A stretch of DNA of 64,000 nt from Paraburkholderia largidicola. GTDB taxonomy: Bacteria > Pseudomonadota > Gammaproteobacteria > Burkholderiales > Burkholderiaceae. Every line of letters starts with the position of its first letter. Position 1 is the stretch's first letter. The notes beneath the pieces are model-generated. The model had not been told where the DNA came from and did not search any database. It saw only the letters and a list, made by a program, of their open reading frames with translations. This document shows, piece by piece, positions 17,948 through 25,786 of the stretch. The position numbers and the translations under genes are program-made. Where the stretch lies: positions 744,001 through 808,000 of the forward strand of contig NZ_AP023175.1 of the NCBI RefSeq assembly GCF_013426895.1, given 5' to 3'.

Positions 17948-18276
17948 GTCCGTTCGCCTCGACCAATCGGTCCGTAGACAGCCGATGCTGCCCGCTGTTC
18001 GACGCAAGCCACCGTGACGTTCATATTACCGGCGAAGACAAAGACACTCTTTCGACAACGAACGGGTGATTGCATTGGCAAACTGACATTCGTCGCGCGT
18101 GCTGTGTGGATACAGTCGACTGTCTGTCTCCCCTGCCTCGCCTCCCGCGATTGCGATCAAAAAAGCAAGTCTCTTTTCGCCAGGATCCCGCTAATCATAT
18201 TGATTCGGCATCCTAGACTGCGCGATAAGGCCGTCAATATGCACCCGCCATCATCAGACTACCGGAGGTCGCCTTC
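17948..18276. other. intergenic region, divergent promoters expected
   Basis: This 329-bp gap separates the FUSC operon (leftward) from the small exported protein genes (rightward). Promoters for both must lie here, but I see no convincing sigma-70 hexamer pair, strong dyad or small ORF apart from the ribosome site ACCGGAGG before 18277. Confidence 0.4.
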
Positions 18277-18573
18277 ATGAAAAATCTCTTGCATGCAGCA
18301 CTCGTTACGACATTGCTCGCGAGTCCCGTCGCGTCTTTTGCGCAATCGAACGGTACCGTTTCGCGTGCACAGGTGAAAGCGGAATTGCGGGAACTCGAGC
18401 AAGCTGGCTACTACCGCGCTCGCAGTGAGGCCGCGAACTACCCGGCAGAGATCCAGGCCGCGGAAGCACGCGTCACGCAACGAAACCTCGCGTCACGAAG
18501 CGGGGCCAACAGTGCAGAAGGTGGCGTGACGTCCGGTTCTGCCCTGTCGGGAAGCCGCACTCCTCGAGAGTGA
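18277..18573 (+). CDS. DUF4148 exported protein
   Basis: A 98-aa secreted protein with a signal peptide (MKNLLHAALVTTLLASPVAS, cleavage near FAQS) and the DUF4148 core, SRAQVKAELRELEQAGY followed by NYPAEIQAAEARV. The family is abundant in Burkholderiales, periplasmic or envelope-associated, and without a proven function. A GGAGG site precedes the start. It is followed four bases later by the frame of a second DUF4148 gene, so the two are probably co-transcribed. Confidence 0.85.
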   Translation: MKNLLHAALVTTLLASPVASFAQSNGTVSRAQVKAELRELEQAGYYRARSEAANYPAEIQAAEARVTQRNLASRSGANSAEGGVTSGSALSGSRTPRE

Positions 18574-18636
18574 TCCGTGCGCGAGCCGATGGATGGTTCT
18601 ACACAAGCTCACGTCGTTCTTCGGTTGCATCTGGAA

Positions 18637-18969
18637 ATGGAAATGAAGAAAAAACTGGCGCCGCGCCATTTCGACGTCTTAGTGGCAAGCGCCTCTGCGT
18701 TGGCGCTGGCTCTGGCATTGCCCCTGCCCGCATTTGCGCAGACTTCGAACGGCCCCGTGACGCGCGCGCAGGTACTGCAACACCTCTACGACCTGGAAGA
18801 CCTGGGGTATCGGCCGGCGCAAGCGTCCAGTTTGCGTTTTCCGTACGACATCGAAGCGGCAGAGCAACGGCTTGCTGAAAAGAAACGTGCGGAGGCCTCA
18901 GGTTCTGATACCGCGGAGCCCTCCGCCGCCAGCGAGTATCCCGATGCCACGACCTCTATGACCCGTTGA
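18637..18969 (+). CDS. DUF4148 exported protein, second copy
   Basis: About 110 aa. The signal peptide has a long Ala/Leu core (SASALALALALPLPAFA) and the DUF4148 motif VTRAQVLQHLYDLEDLGYRP follows, then YDIEAAEQRL. An upstream GTG at 18577 would add 20 residues with no signal-like character, so an ATG at 18637 or 18643 is preferred, although the ribosome site is weak. It is a diverged tandem paralogue of the preceding gene. Confidence 0.75.
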   Translation: MEMKKKLAPRHFDVLVASASALALALALPLPAFAQTSNGPVTRAQVLQHLYDLEDLGYRPAQASSLRFPYDIEAAEQRLAEKKRAEASGSDTAEPSAASEYPDATTSMTR

Positions 18970-19094
18970 CGCATGCAACGCGACGTGCGATTCGACAAGA
19001 CAGGACAACATCGCCAACGGGACAATGCAACGACTGGCTGGCACTACACGCACGTGTGCTGCCCGGTAACCAGCTCACAGGCAAGGAGAGATGC

Positions 19095-19451
19095 ATGTCT
19101 TCGCGTAAAAATTTGCTTACCGCTGCAATCGTTGCCGCATTCATTGGAGGCATCGTCCCCGCATACGGCCAGACCGATACGTCAGCGTCGGGCGTGACCA
19201 CGACACCATCGAGCAAGAAGACGGTGAGAAAACAGAATCACCAGCTCGAAGGAAAAGTCCGGCATGCGCTGACCGCCACCAAACATCTCGACTCGTCCGG
19301 CATCGTGATTCTGGCGCGTAGCGGCAAGGTCACGCTGGAAGGCGACGCGCCCGATGACCAGCAAATCCAGCTTGCGGCTGCGACGGCGGCCAAGGTTGCC
19401 GGCGTGACAGGCGTCACCAACAATCTGCACATACGCGAAGCGGGCAACTAG
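19095..19451 (+). CDS. BON domain exported protein
   Basis: A 118-aa protein with an N-terminal signal (LLTAAIVAAFIGGIVPAYG, cleavage near QTD) and one BON domain (about 50-115): LEGKVRHALTATKHL, then SGIVILARSGKVTLEGDA and a conserved VAGVTGVTNNLHI end. BON domains bind membranes or envelope polymers and occur in osmotic-stress proteins such as OsmY. Start at 19095 follows AAGGAGAG. A paralogue is at 36367. It belongs to a row of four small exported genes, suggesting an envelope or stress response unit. Confidence 0.85.
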   Translation: MSSRKNLLTAAIVAAFIGGIVPAYGQTDTSASGVTTTPSSKKTVRKQNHQLEGKVRHALTATKHLDSSGIVILARSGKVTLEGDAPDDQQIQLAAATAAKVAGVTGVTNNLHIREAGN

Positions 19452-19482
19452 CGCGCGGCAGGCGCAGCAATGGAGGATTATC

Positions 19483-19785
19483 ATGAGACACATCCTTGTC
19501 GGCGCGCTTCTCGCCACACTTCTTGCCGCCCTCCTCGCTACCGCGAATGTTTCATTCATATCGCCCGCCTGCGCGAGCGGATATGGGCCGGCTCCGTTCT
19601 ATCGTCCCGATATCGGTGCGCCGCCTTCGCAGCGTGGTGAAAATGCCCAGACCCTGAGAAATGTACGTAACGCTGGCGAAATCCCAAGTTCGACCGATGT
19701 CGGCGGCGTCAACCCATCATCATCTCAGTCGGGCGTCGGCGAAGCAGCACTGACGTCACGCACCTGGACATTTCGTCATCACTGA
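19483..19785 (+). CDS. small exported protein, 100 aa
   Basis: A GGAGGA site precedes ATG at 19483. The first 32 residues form a signal peptide ending in SPACA. The mature part is Ser/Asn/Gly-rich and predicted disordered, with PFYRPDIGAPPSQRGENAQ and a C-terminal RTWTFRHH. No family is recognised. It follows the BON gene by 31 bases and likely shares its transcript. Confidence 0.6.
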   Translation: MRHILVGALLATLLAALLATANVSFISPACASGYGPAPFYRPDIGAPPSQRGENAQTLRNVRNAGEIPSSTDVGGVNPSSSQSGVGEAALTSRTWTFRHH

Positions 19786-20210
19786 TAGCGTCGATTCCGA
19801 CCGGCATCCTCCCGACGTGCGGTGAACACACGCAGGCGCGATGCGCTTGCGGGGCCCGCCCAAAGGACGGATGCCGATCGCCTGTTCTTCGTCACAAAAG
19901 AAGCTACCGATTTCCCATCTCGTTGAAAAACACGCGTGTATTCAATCGAACGAAATCTTTTCAATAAGCACGATACGACCGTATCCACGACCACATCTAA
20001 ACGAATCATGCTTCGTGATCTGAAGCAACTCATAACCATTCAAATCAATTCGACCGCTGTTTCATTCAAATCCAGTTGCCGTAAGCGTTCTATAATTCCT
20101 CAAGCAAAGAACTCAAAGCAGGTTGACGCTTTATCAGAAGCAGCGCCCAATCAGTCTTTAGTCGCGTGCGCCGCGCTTCTCTTTTATTCCGGCACCGGGA
20201 GCGCGGCGAC
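19786..20210. other. intergenic region upstream of GAF histidine kinase
   Basis: An AT-richer gap that should hold the promoter of the kinase. A TATAAT sequence at 20091-20096 is a good minus-10 match, but no minus-35 hexamer sits at 16-18 bp, so only a partial promoter can be named. No small ORF with a ribosome site or strong dyad was seen. Confidence 0.35.
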
Positions 20211-21512
20211 ATGTCGACTGACGACGAGGATAGCAACATCGAGGCTATCGCTGCTCTATCCAACGCGTTCTCCGAAGAGGTCGTACTCGACCGTGTGCTG
20301 GAAACCATCGTTCGGGTAGCGCTCAAATGCACGGGCGCAACGGCCGGGCAATTGATGCTGTCAGATCAAGGTACCCTTCGTACACGCGTACGCGCGACAT
20401 CGCGTCAGGACGTCGTTGTCGAAATCGGGTCGACGATCGAAGACGAGCCGATAACTGGTTTGATCGCGCAGGCAGTCGCGCAAGCCGGCCGCTCATTGAC
20501 ACTCGATACGGCGAACGAAACCGCTGAGAGGTTCGCACGACGCGATAGTGAAGCCCGCGTCCCATGCTCGGCGTTCTGCCTGCCGCTATTCCACAAACGC
20601 CGTCTGGTCGCAGTGCTATATCTCGAGAACGATCGGGCCAACAAGGCGTTTCCCACGAGAAAGCGCGCACTCATCGAACTGCTTGCATCCCAGATGGCCA
20701 TCGCGCTCGAAAACGCACGTCTCTCTCAGGCACTTTACGATGAAGAGCGACGGCGCTTTTTCGCCGAGGGCCGACTTCGTCAAGCGCAGTTCGCGTTATC
20801 CGAAGCGACCCGAGCGACAGCCATCGAGGAACTGGTCGGATCGATCGCTCACGAACTCAGTCAGCCGCTGAGTGCTATCGATGCATCGTCGGGCGCGGCA
20901 CTGCGATGGTTGAAGCGGGATGTACCGAACCTCGAAGAAGCGACGATCAGTCTCAACAAGGTTCAAAGCTGCACGACACGGGCGAAAGTGACAATCGACA
21001 GGCTTCGCGCAGCGATCTCGCAGTCGAAGACTTTGTTCGAAGAATTCGACGTTCATGCCGCGATTCGTGAAGTCGTTCTGCTCGCCCGCTCGCGCATCGA
21101 TGAACTCGACGTACAGATTGAACTGGCCGGTATGAGTGTGCAGTGCCACGTGATGGGCAATCGCGTGCAGATCCAGCAGGTCGTCGACAGTCTTATTGCG
21201 AATGCACTCGATGCACTGACCTCGATCACTCAGCGGCCACGAATCATCAGCGTTTCTTCCGCACGGCACGAAGGCAGAACCGTCGTCATCTCCGTCGCCG
21301 ATTCGGGGCGTGGCATCGAACCTGGCTCGGAGGACCAGCTGTTTCGCCCTTTCGTCACGACCAAGCCGAGAAGCATAGGCATCGGGCTCCCCATCTGCAA
21401 ACGGATCATCGAGGCGCACGGCTCCGCCATGCGGGTCGAGCCGCTCACGCCCTTTGGCGTCCGCTTTTCATTTACGCTGGATCAGGCACTGCAGAACAAC
21501 GACGCGGATTGA
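20211..21512 (+). CDS. GAF-domain sensor histidine kinase
   Basis: A 433-aa soluble kinase. A GAF domain covers about 10-180 (LDRVLETIVRVAL at the start, CLPLFHKRRLVAVLYLEND in the core) followed by a HisKA helix with AHELSQPLSAI (His near 214) and a HATPase with NRVQIQQVVDSLIANALDAL, DSGRGIE and IGIGLPICKR. No membrane segment. The whole protein looks like the GAF plus kinase C-terminal part of the two giant kinases in this window, without their N-terminal modules. GGGAG lies upstream of the ATG at 20211; an upstream frame from 20166 is less likely. It is convergent with the FixJ-type gene at 21565, its probable partner. Confidence 0.88.
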   Translation: MSTDDEDSNIEAIAALSNAFSEEVVLDRVLETIVRVALKCTGATAGQLMLSDQGTLRTRVRATSRQDVVVEIGSTIEDEPITGLIAQAVAQAGRSLTLDTANETAERFARRDSEARVPCSAFCLPLFHKRRLVAVLYLENDRANKAFPTRKRALIELLASQMAIALENARLSQALYDEERRRFFAEGRLRQAQFALSEATRATAIEELVGSIAHELSQPLSAIDASSGAALRWLKRDVPNLEEATISLNKVQSCTTRAKVTIDRLRAAISQSKTLFEEFDVHAAIREVVLLARSRIDELDVQIELAGMSVQCHVMGNRVQIQQVVDSLIANALDALTSITQRPRIISVSSARHEGRTVVISVADSGRGIEPGSEDQLFRPFVTTKPRSIGIGLPICKRIIEAHGSAMRVEPLTPFGVRFSFTLDQALQNNDAD

Positions 21513-21564
21513 GGGCCGGTTGAGCAAATGACGATCGTGGCCTATGCGTAGTCCGAGCGATTGC

Positions 21565-22245
21565 TTACGTCGCCTCCCGACTCGCGGCGCTTTCGGTCGC
21601 CAGCCCAAGAAGTTTCGCCTTTTGCAGAAACTCGCCGGACGTTTTTACGCCGAGCCGCTTCATTCCCTCACCGCGATAGATCTTCACCGTGATTTCGCTT
21701 ACGCCAAGTTCGTCGGCAATCTGGCGATTCGGTTTGCCGCACGCGATACGATGCATGACCTGTTTCTGTCGTGGCGTCAGTTCGACCCACCGTTCCTGGA
21801 GGTCCTGTAGCGCCGATGCGTCCGCAAGCCGTGAACGGTCCTGTTGAACCGCCTCCGCGATCGCGTCCAGCAGGTCCTGGTCGCGCAAGGGCTTGGTCAG
21901 AAAATCCACCGCGCCTGCTTTCATCGCTTTGACGGTCATCACGATGTCACCGTGTCCCGTGATGAAAATAATGGGGTGAGAGATGCCGCGTTGCGTGAGT
22001 TCCTGTTGCACCATCAGGCCACTCAGACCCTTCAGGCGAACATCGAGCACGATGCATGCAGGACCGTTGCTGACGGGACCATCTTTCAGCATGTCGATCA
22101 GCGCTTCACCGTGAGCAAACACGCTGGTCTTCATGCCCACGGACTTCAACAGTTGCCCCAGCGAATCTCGCACGTCTTCGTCGTCGTCGACGACAAACAC
22201 TGTGGCCGGTTCAGTGTTACGTGGCTCAGCCAGATTACCGTTCAC
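21565..22245 (-). CDS. FixJ-family response regulator (receiver plus LuxR HTH)
   Basis: A 226-aa regulator from a GTG at 22245 preceded by AGGAAAG; the frame is open further upstream but without a ribosome site. The receiver (about 15-125) has VFVVDDDEDVRDSLG, phospho-Asp in CIVLDVRLKG, FITGHGD and the Lys in DFLTKPL. A LuxR-type HTH follows (LTPRQKQVMHRIACGKPNRQ, VSEITVKIYRG). It sits head-to-tail against the GAF histidine kinase with only 52 bases between stop codons, so it is the likely output of that kinase. It is one of two DNA-binding regulators here that could bind the TAWAC-N4-GTWTA boxes. Confidence 0.88.
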   Translation of the reverse strand: MNGNLAEPRNTEPATVFVVDDDEDVRDSLGQLLKSVGMKTSVFAHGEALIDMLKDGPVSNGPACIVLDVRLKGLSGLMVQQELTQRGISHPIIFITGHGDIVMTVKAMKAGAVDFLTKPLRDQDLLDAIAEAVQQDRSRLADASALQDLQERWVELTPRQKQVMHRIACGKPNRQIADELGVSEITVKIYRGEGMKRLGVKTSGEFLQKAKLLGLATESAASREAT

Positions 22246-22398
22246 CGTTCTTTCCTGCGAAAAGGACCCATCTAATATAGGCGTCCTCTTGCGGTATGGC
22301 CATTTAATTAACCTGAAGCGGCGGCCCGGTCGATATAACGCTTGCGGCATAGGTGTGAGGAATCGGGGCGGGCCAAAGTGGTGCCGCCGCGACCCGCA

Positions 22399-22439
22399 CC
22401 GGTGCGGCAGAACATCGCGTTCGATGTACGCCGCACCGG
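22399..22439. terminator. two-tier hairpin behind the SRPBCC gene
   Basis: CCGGTGCGGC pairs perfectly with GCCGCACCGG, and inside it ACATCG pairs with CGATGT around a CGTT loop. It lies 48 bases past the stop of the SRPBCC gene in the direction of transcription (minus). There is no T tract, so it could be a Rho-assisted stop, an mRNA 3' stabiliser or an RNA element. Confidence 0.45.
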
Positions 22440-22486
22440 CAGCGCGTTACGTCGCGTGATGCTTGAGCACCACGCCGGGGCGTCAC

Positions 22487-22906
22487 TTATTTACCGCTTT
22501 CCAGCCGGGCTGCCAGCGCCTTGAGCCCGTCGTCGTAGATGCCCTGAAACAGCTTCGACGCTTCCTGATCGCTCACGCCAGCGGGTGTGAACTGGCCCGA
22601 CCATTCGACGCGGCTGGTATTGTTGCCCGCGTCCACGACCTGGAGTGTGGAAAGGTAATCCGTGACGGGAAACGGCGCTTTCAGGATCGCGTAGCTATAG
22701 CGTCGCGCCGCGTTGTCGAAGCTGATGAGCCGCTCGACGATCGGGTCGCCATCGGGATTGGCAAGTTCCCGCACACGCCCTCCATCAAGCAATTCGCTCT
22801 TTGGAATATACGGCAGCCAGTCCGGCAGAGAGCCGAATCCGCCTATCAACTGCCAGACCTGATCGGCCGGCAGCGGCAGATTCATGCTTGAAGATGCTGT
22901 GGCCAT
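22487..22906 (-). CDS. SRPBCC family protein, second copy
   Basis: A 139-aa SRPBCC-fold protein, the same length as the copy at 1436-1855 and closely similar along its whole length (for example VWQLIGGFGSLPDWLPYIP, FTPAGVSDQEASKLFQGIYDDGL). ATG at 22906 follows AGGAGG. The gene begins 8 bases after the AKR stop and closes the DUF3331-AKR-SRPBCC operon. The conserved pairing with an AKR in two places suggests a joint function on one hydrophobic or carbonyl ligand. Confidence 0.87.
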   Translation of the reverse strand: MATASSSMNLPLPADQVWQLIGGFGSLPDWLPYIPKSELLDGGRVRELANPDGDPIVERLISFDNAARRYSYAILKAPFPVTDYLSTLQVVDAGNNTSRVEWSGQFTPAGVSDQEASKLFQGIYDDGLKALAARLESGK

Positions 22907-22914
22907 GACGCCTC

Positions 22915-23931
22915 CTATTTGCGGTCGATCGGCAGCGGCGCGCGCGGCGACACGAGTCCTTGCTCGCGCATCTCCTCCCAGAAACCGCCCGGGATGTTCA
23001 CGCGCAACGCGGCGACATCCTCCGCGATACGCTCGGGACGGCTTGCGCCCGGAATGACGGCCGCAGTGGCCGGATGCGCCAGCACGAACTGCAAGGCGGC
23101 GGCCTTGATCGGAATCTCGAAGCGTTGCGTCAGCGCCTTGATCTTGCCGACCTTCGCGAGAATGTCGGGCGACGCCTTCTGGTACTCGAAATGGCTCCCA
23201 CCCGCCAGCACACCCGAGCTGTATGGGCCGCCGACGACGATGTCCACTTTCTTCTTTTCCGCTGCAGGCATCAGGCGCTCCAGCGCCACCTCGTGATCGA
23301 GCAACGAATAGCGGCCGGCCACCAGCATGCCATTGGGCTGCGACTCGGACAGTCCGAGCGTCAGCTCGATCGGCTCGACGCGATTGACGCCCAACCCCCA
23401 GCCTTTGATCACTTTCTCGTCGAGCAGTCGCGCCAGTGCACGAAAAGCACCCGTTCGCGCGATCTCGAACTGCGCGAGCCATGCGTCGCCATGAAAGTCC
23501 TGCGCAATATCGTGGACCCAAACGAAGTCCAGCCGATCGACCTTGAGCCGCTTGAGACTATCTTCGATCGACTTGAGCGTGCCGCTCTCCGAGTAGTCGT
23601 ACACGATGCGATTCGGCCTGCCGAATTCGAACAGTCCGCCCTTCTCGCCGAAATCGCGTCCGCCCGTTTCGACCTCGTCCAGAATGATCCGGCCAACTTT
23701 CGTGCTGAGCACGTACTCGTCGCGTGGATGCCGGGACAATGCTTCGCCTACGCGCAGCTCCGATAGCCCTGCACCATAAAACGGCGCCGTGTCGAAGTAG
23801 CGCACGCCCTCTTGCCATGCCGCCTCGACCGTTTGCAAGGCGACTTCCTCGGGAATATTGGTGAACATATTGCCCAAAGGCGCACCGCCAAAGCCCAATG
23901 GACCATTCAGCAAACTGCTTCGGATACTCAT
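22915..23931 (-). CDS. aldo/keto reductase, second copy
   Basis: A 338-aa AKR, strongly similar to the one at 1865-2887: LGFGGAPLGNMF, FDTAPFYGAGLSELRVGEAL, LSTKVGRIILDE, WVHDIAQDFHGD and IPGASRPERIAED are all shared. The catalytic Asp, Tyr, Lys and His positions are intact. AGGAG precedes the ATG. The DUF3331-like gene lies 45 bases upstream on the same strand, and a TAWAC-N4-GTWTA box lies upstream of that gene, so this copy is likely under FixJ-type control while the other is next to a LysR gene. Confidence 0.88.
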   Translation of the reverse strand: MSIRSSLLNGPLGFGGAPLGNMFTNIPEEVALQTVEAAWQEGVRYFDTAPFYGAGLSELRVGEALSRHPRDEYVLSTKVGRIILDEVETGGRDFGEKGGLFEFGRPNRIVYDYSESGTLKSIEDSLKRLKVDRLDFVWVHDIAQDFHGDAWLAQFEIARTGAFRALARLLDEKVIKGWGLGVNRVEPIELTLGLSESQPNGMLVAGRYSLLDHEVALERLMPAAEKKKVDIVVGGPYSSGVLAGGSHFEYQKASPDILAKVGKIKALTQRFEIPIKAAALQFVLAHPATAAVIPGASRPERIAEDVAALRVNIPGGFWEEMREQGLVSPRAPLPIDRK

Positions 23932-23976
23932 AGTAACTCCTGAAATTGGGGTGACCCAACGTCCTGCCGCGCACGC

Positions 23977-24468
23977 CTAGCGGGCATCGTCCAGAACGGG
24001 CTCGCGGACGTGCATGAACGCGAGCGCTTCCGGACAGATCTTGCAACGCAGTTCGTCGGAGCGAGGCAAGCCCGCAGCGCAAGCTTCAATGGCCGAGGCG
24101 AGAATCATCGCGTTGACGTTGCGCGGTGCGGGTCGCGCAGGGCGCGGCCGGAAGATCTCGTCGCCGGGTGCGATCGGTTCGCCGCTCATCGCGCAGCGGC
24201 CCGCCACGCGAGCGCGCGCGGCCACCCAGAGTTGCTCGCGATAACAGCACTTCGTTGCGTCCCGCCAATCGAGCGTGACGCTCAGCGGGCTGGGACGATC
24301 GATGACACGCACCGCGGGCTCCCATGCGGGCCCACTGACGTCGGCGGGAGCCCTGCGCGTCACAGCAGGATCAAACAACTCTTCAAAAGCGAATTGCGAA
24401 CCCGCGGGCAAAGACAGCAGATTGATCGTTCGAGTCCACGGATCGTCGAGGTTTGCTTCTAGCAGCAT
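23977..24468 (-). CDS. DUF3331-like protein
   Basis: A 163-aa soluble protein. The central part has WRDATKCCYREQLWVAARAR, then GRCAMSGEPIAPGDEIFRPR followed by a Pro-rich PARPAPRNVNAMILAS; the Cys residues in CCY, RCAMSG and RCKIC suggest possible metal binding. The pattern matches what I recall of DUF3331, a family confined mostly to Burkholderia relatives and of unknown function; recognition is from memory. AAAGGAGG lies 5-7 bases before the ATG, a near-ideal site. It is the first gene of the operon with AKR and SRPBCC genes. Confidence 0.65.
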   Translation of the reverse strand: MLLEANLDDPWTRTINLLSLPAGSQFAFEELFDPAVTRRAPADVSGPAWEPAVRVIDRPSPLSVTLDWRDATKCCYREQLWVAARARVAGRCAMSGEPIAPGDEIFRPRPARPAPRNVNAMILASAIEACAAGLPRSDELRCKICPEALAFMHVREPVLDDAR

Positions 24469-24811
24469 TTACGCCTCCTTTCGACACTTGCCATGTCCGC
24501 ACCGGGTACTCCGTCCGCGATTTCAGGGTCTGCAATCGGCGGGAGCAGATGCGGCCAACTCAAGATAGCCGCGCGCAACGCGACGGACCAGCCCTACAAA
24601 GGGTTGCGGCTCATCATCGAAACTGTGAGACCTTAAACCTTTGTTTAGGGTGGGTCGGGCCACAGATGGGCGCGGCGTCAGCACTGCGCGCGGCGCGGCC
24701 CGCGTCATGCAGCGACGCGCGGTCATTCGAGGTCGTGAGCGGATTGCGTTCGGCGCGAACGCGACGCGAGGTGAAGTGTGCGAACCGCGAAAAAAAGCGC
24801 GGACAGGTCAG
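24469..24811. other. intergenic region with promoter of the DUF3331-AKR-SRPBCC operon
   Basis: This 343-bp gap lies between the FixJ-type gene (leftward, ends at 24812) and the DUF3331-like gene (leftward, starts at 24468). It holds the TAAAC-N4-GTTTA dyad at 24634-24647. No ORF with a ribosome site was found. Confidence 0.45.
24634..24647. promoter_or_regulatory. TAAAC-CTTT-GTTTA dyad, TodT/StyR-like box
   Basis: A perfect 5-4-5 inverted repeat. The arms equal the core of the ATAAAC-N4-GTTTAT boxes that I recall for TodT/StyR, which are FixJ-type regulators. It lies about 165 bp upstream of the DUF3331-like start and next to a FixJ-type regulator gene. Confidence 0.55.
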
Positions 24812-25489
24812 TCAGGCGCGACGTGTGTGCGGGCGGGGACTGACACCGAGAACCTGGGCGTGGCGAACCAGATCGACAATGGAACGCACACCCATCTTGC
24901 GCATCAACTGTCCACGATGCAGCTTGACGGTGATTTCGCTGACGTGCATTTCGTCGGCGATCTGCTTGTTGAGCAGCCCCGCGAGCACGAACTCCAGCAC
25001 CTCGCGCTCTTTCGGCGTCAACGACTGGTACCGCCCGCGCAACTCGGCCGTGGACGACTCCACCGAGAGGCGCTCCGCGTCACGCCGCAGCGCCTGTGCG
25101 ACCGCATCGAGCATGTCCTGTTCACGGAACGGCTTGGAGAAGAAATCCATTGCGCCCGCTTTCATCGCTTTGACGGACATCTCGACGTCGGCATAGCCGG
25201 TGATGAACAGAATGGGAATGTGCGGCGCAATCTTCGCAATCGACTGCTGGAAAGCCAGCCCGCTTTCGCCGCGTAGTCTGACGTCGAGAATCAGGCAACT
25301 GGGAATGTTCTCCCGCGTGAAGTCGAGAAATTCGGCCGGCGAACTGAACACTTCCACGCGATGCCCAACCGAGCGAAGGAGGCTACCGAGCGATTGCCTC
25401 ATATCCTCATCGTCGTCGATGATATACACCGCCGACGGCGGGAGTGAACCGTCGTCGCGTACCGGCGTCGACCGCATCGTGGTGGTCAT
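24812..25489 (-). CDS. FixJ-family response regulator (receiver plus LuxR HTH)
   Basis: A 225-aa regulator from ATG at 25489 (GAGGGGA upstream). Receiver about 20-135: VYIIDDDEDMRQSLGSLLRS, phospho-Asp in LILDVRLRGESGL, FITGYAD, and Lys in DFFSKPFREQDML. The HTH follows: LTPKEREVLEFVLAGLLNKQ and VSEITVKLHRGQLMRKMG. It resembles TodT/StyR/NodW-class regulators in layout. No kinase adjoins it, so one of the giant kinases could be its donor. It is divergent from the single-domain receiver gene at 25787, and the TAAAC-N4-GTTTA box lies beyond its 3' end. Confidence 0.9.
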   Translation of the reverse strand: MTTTMRSTPVRDDGSLPPSAVYIIDDDEDMRQSLGSLLRSVGHRVEVFSSPAEFLDFTRENIPSCLILDVRLRGESGLAFQQSIAKIAPHIPILFITGYADVEMSVKAMKAGAMDFFSKPFREQDMLDAVAQALRRDAERLSVESSTAELRGRYQSLTPKEREVLEFVLAGLLNKQIADEMHVSEITVKLHRGQLMRKMGVRSIVDLVRHAQVLGVSPRPHTRRA

Positions 25490-25673
25490 CCGACTTCCCC
25501 TCAACGAGTCCAGACCATTGTCGGAGGGCGCCGCCTCGTCCTCGGCCTGCTGGGTGGCCGCGTTCAGTCGCGCAGCCCTGCATATCGCCCTTATTGTAGC
25601 GGCTGCCCGTATCCGAAGCTCGACATGGGTCGCACCCGCTCGCGGCGCGCCGACCCGCCACGGACCGCATTTT

Positions 25674-25687
25674 TATACCAAGGTATG
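25674..25687. promoter_or_regulatory. TATAC-CAAG-GTATG dyad upstream of receiver 1
   Basis: A member of the TAWAC-N4-GTWTA set, inside a stretch TTTTATACCAAGGTATGGTT that is repeated unchanged at 44317-44336 upstream of the paralogous receiver gene. It lies 99 bp before the GTG start. Confidence 0.6.
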
Positions 25688-25735
25688 GTTATCGGCCTTT
25701 TCCCGGCAGATTATTCTGAATTCAGAAAATCAAAC

Positions 25736-25770
25736 ACCCCACAGCGTTGCCGCGGGTTCGCCTGTGGGGT
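25736..25770 (+). promoter_or_regulatory. 5' leader hairpin of receiver 1
   Basis: ACCCCACAG pairs perfectly with CTGTGGGGT around a 17-base loop containing TGCCGCG and TTCGC. It ends 16 bases before the GTG start, just upstream of the ribosome site CGAGGAA. The paralogous receiver gene has a similar stem at the same place with the loop sequence largely kept, which suggests a functional leader RNA. Confidence 0.45.
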
Positions 25771-25786
25771 CAGTCCGAGGAATCCC

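Noticed and set aside
20076..20096. TTGCCG and TATAAT as a sigma-70 promoter for the GAF kinase
   Set aside because: The spacing between them is only 9 bp, too short for a minus-35/minus-10 pair; only the TATAAT is noted.
22915..23521. Long N-terminal extension of the second SRPBCC frame over the AKR gene
   Set aside because: The extension is antisense-free but out of frame with the AKR and has no family resemblance; the start at 22906 follows AGGAGG.
25625..25786. N-terminal extension of receiver 1 from an upstream ATG
   Set aside because: The extension covers the regulatory dyad and leader stem, is not similar to the upstream part of receiver 2 at protein level, and the GTG at 25787 has a proper ribosome site.
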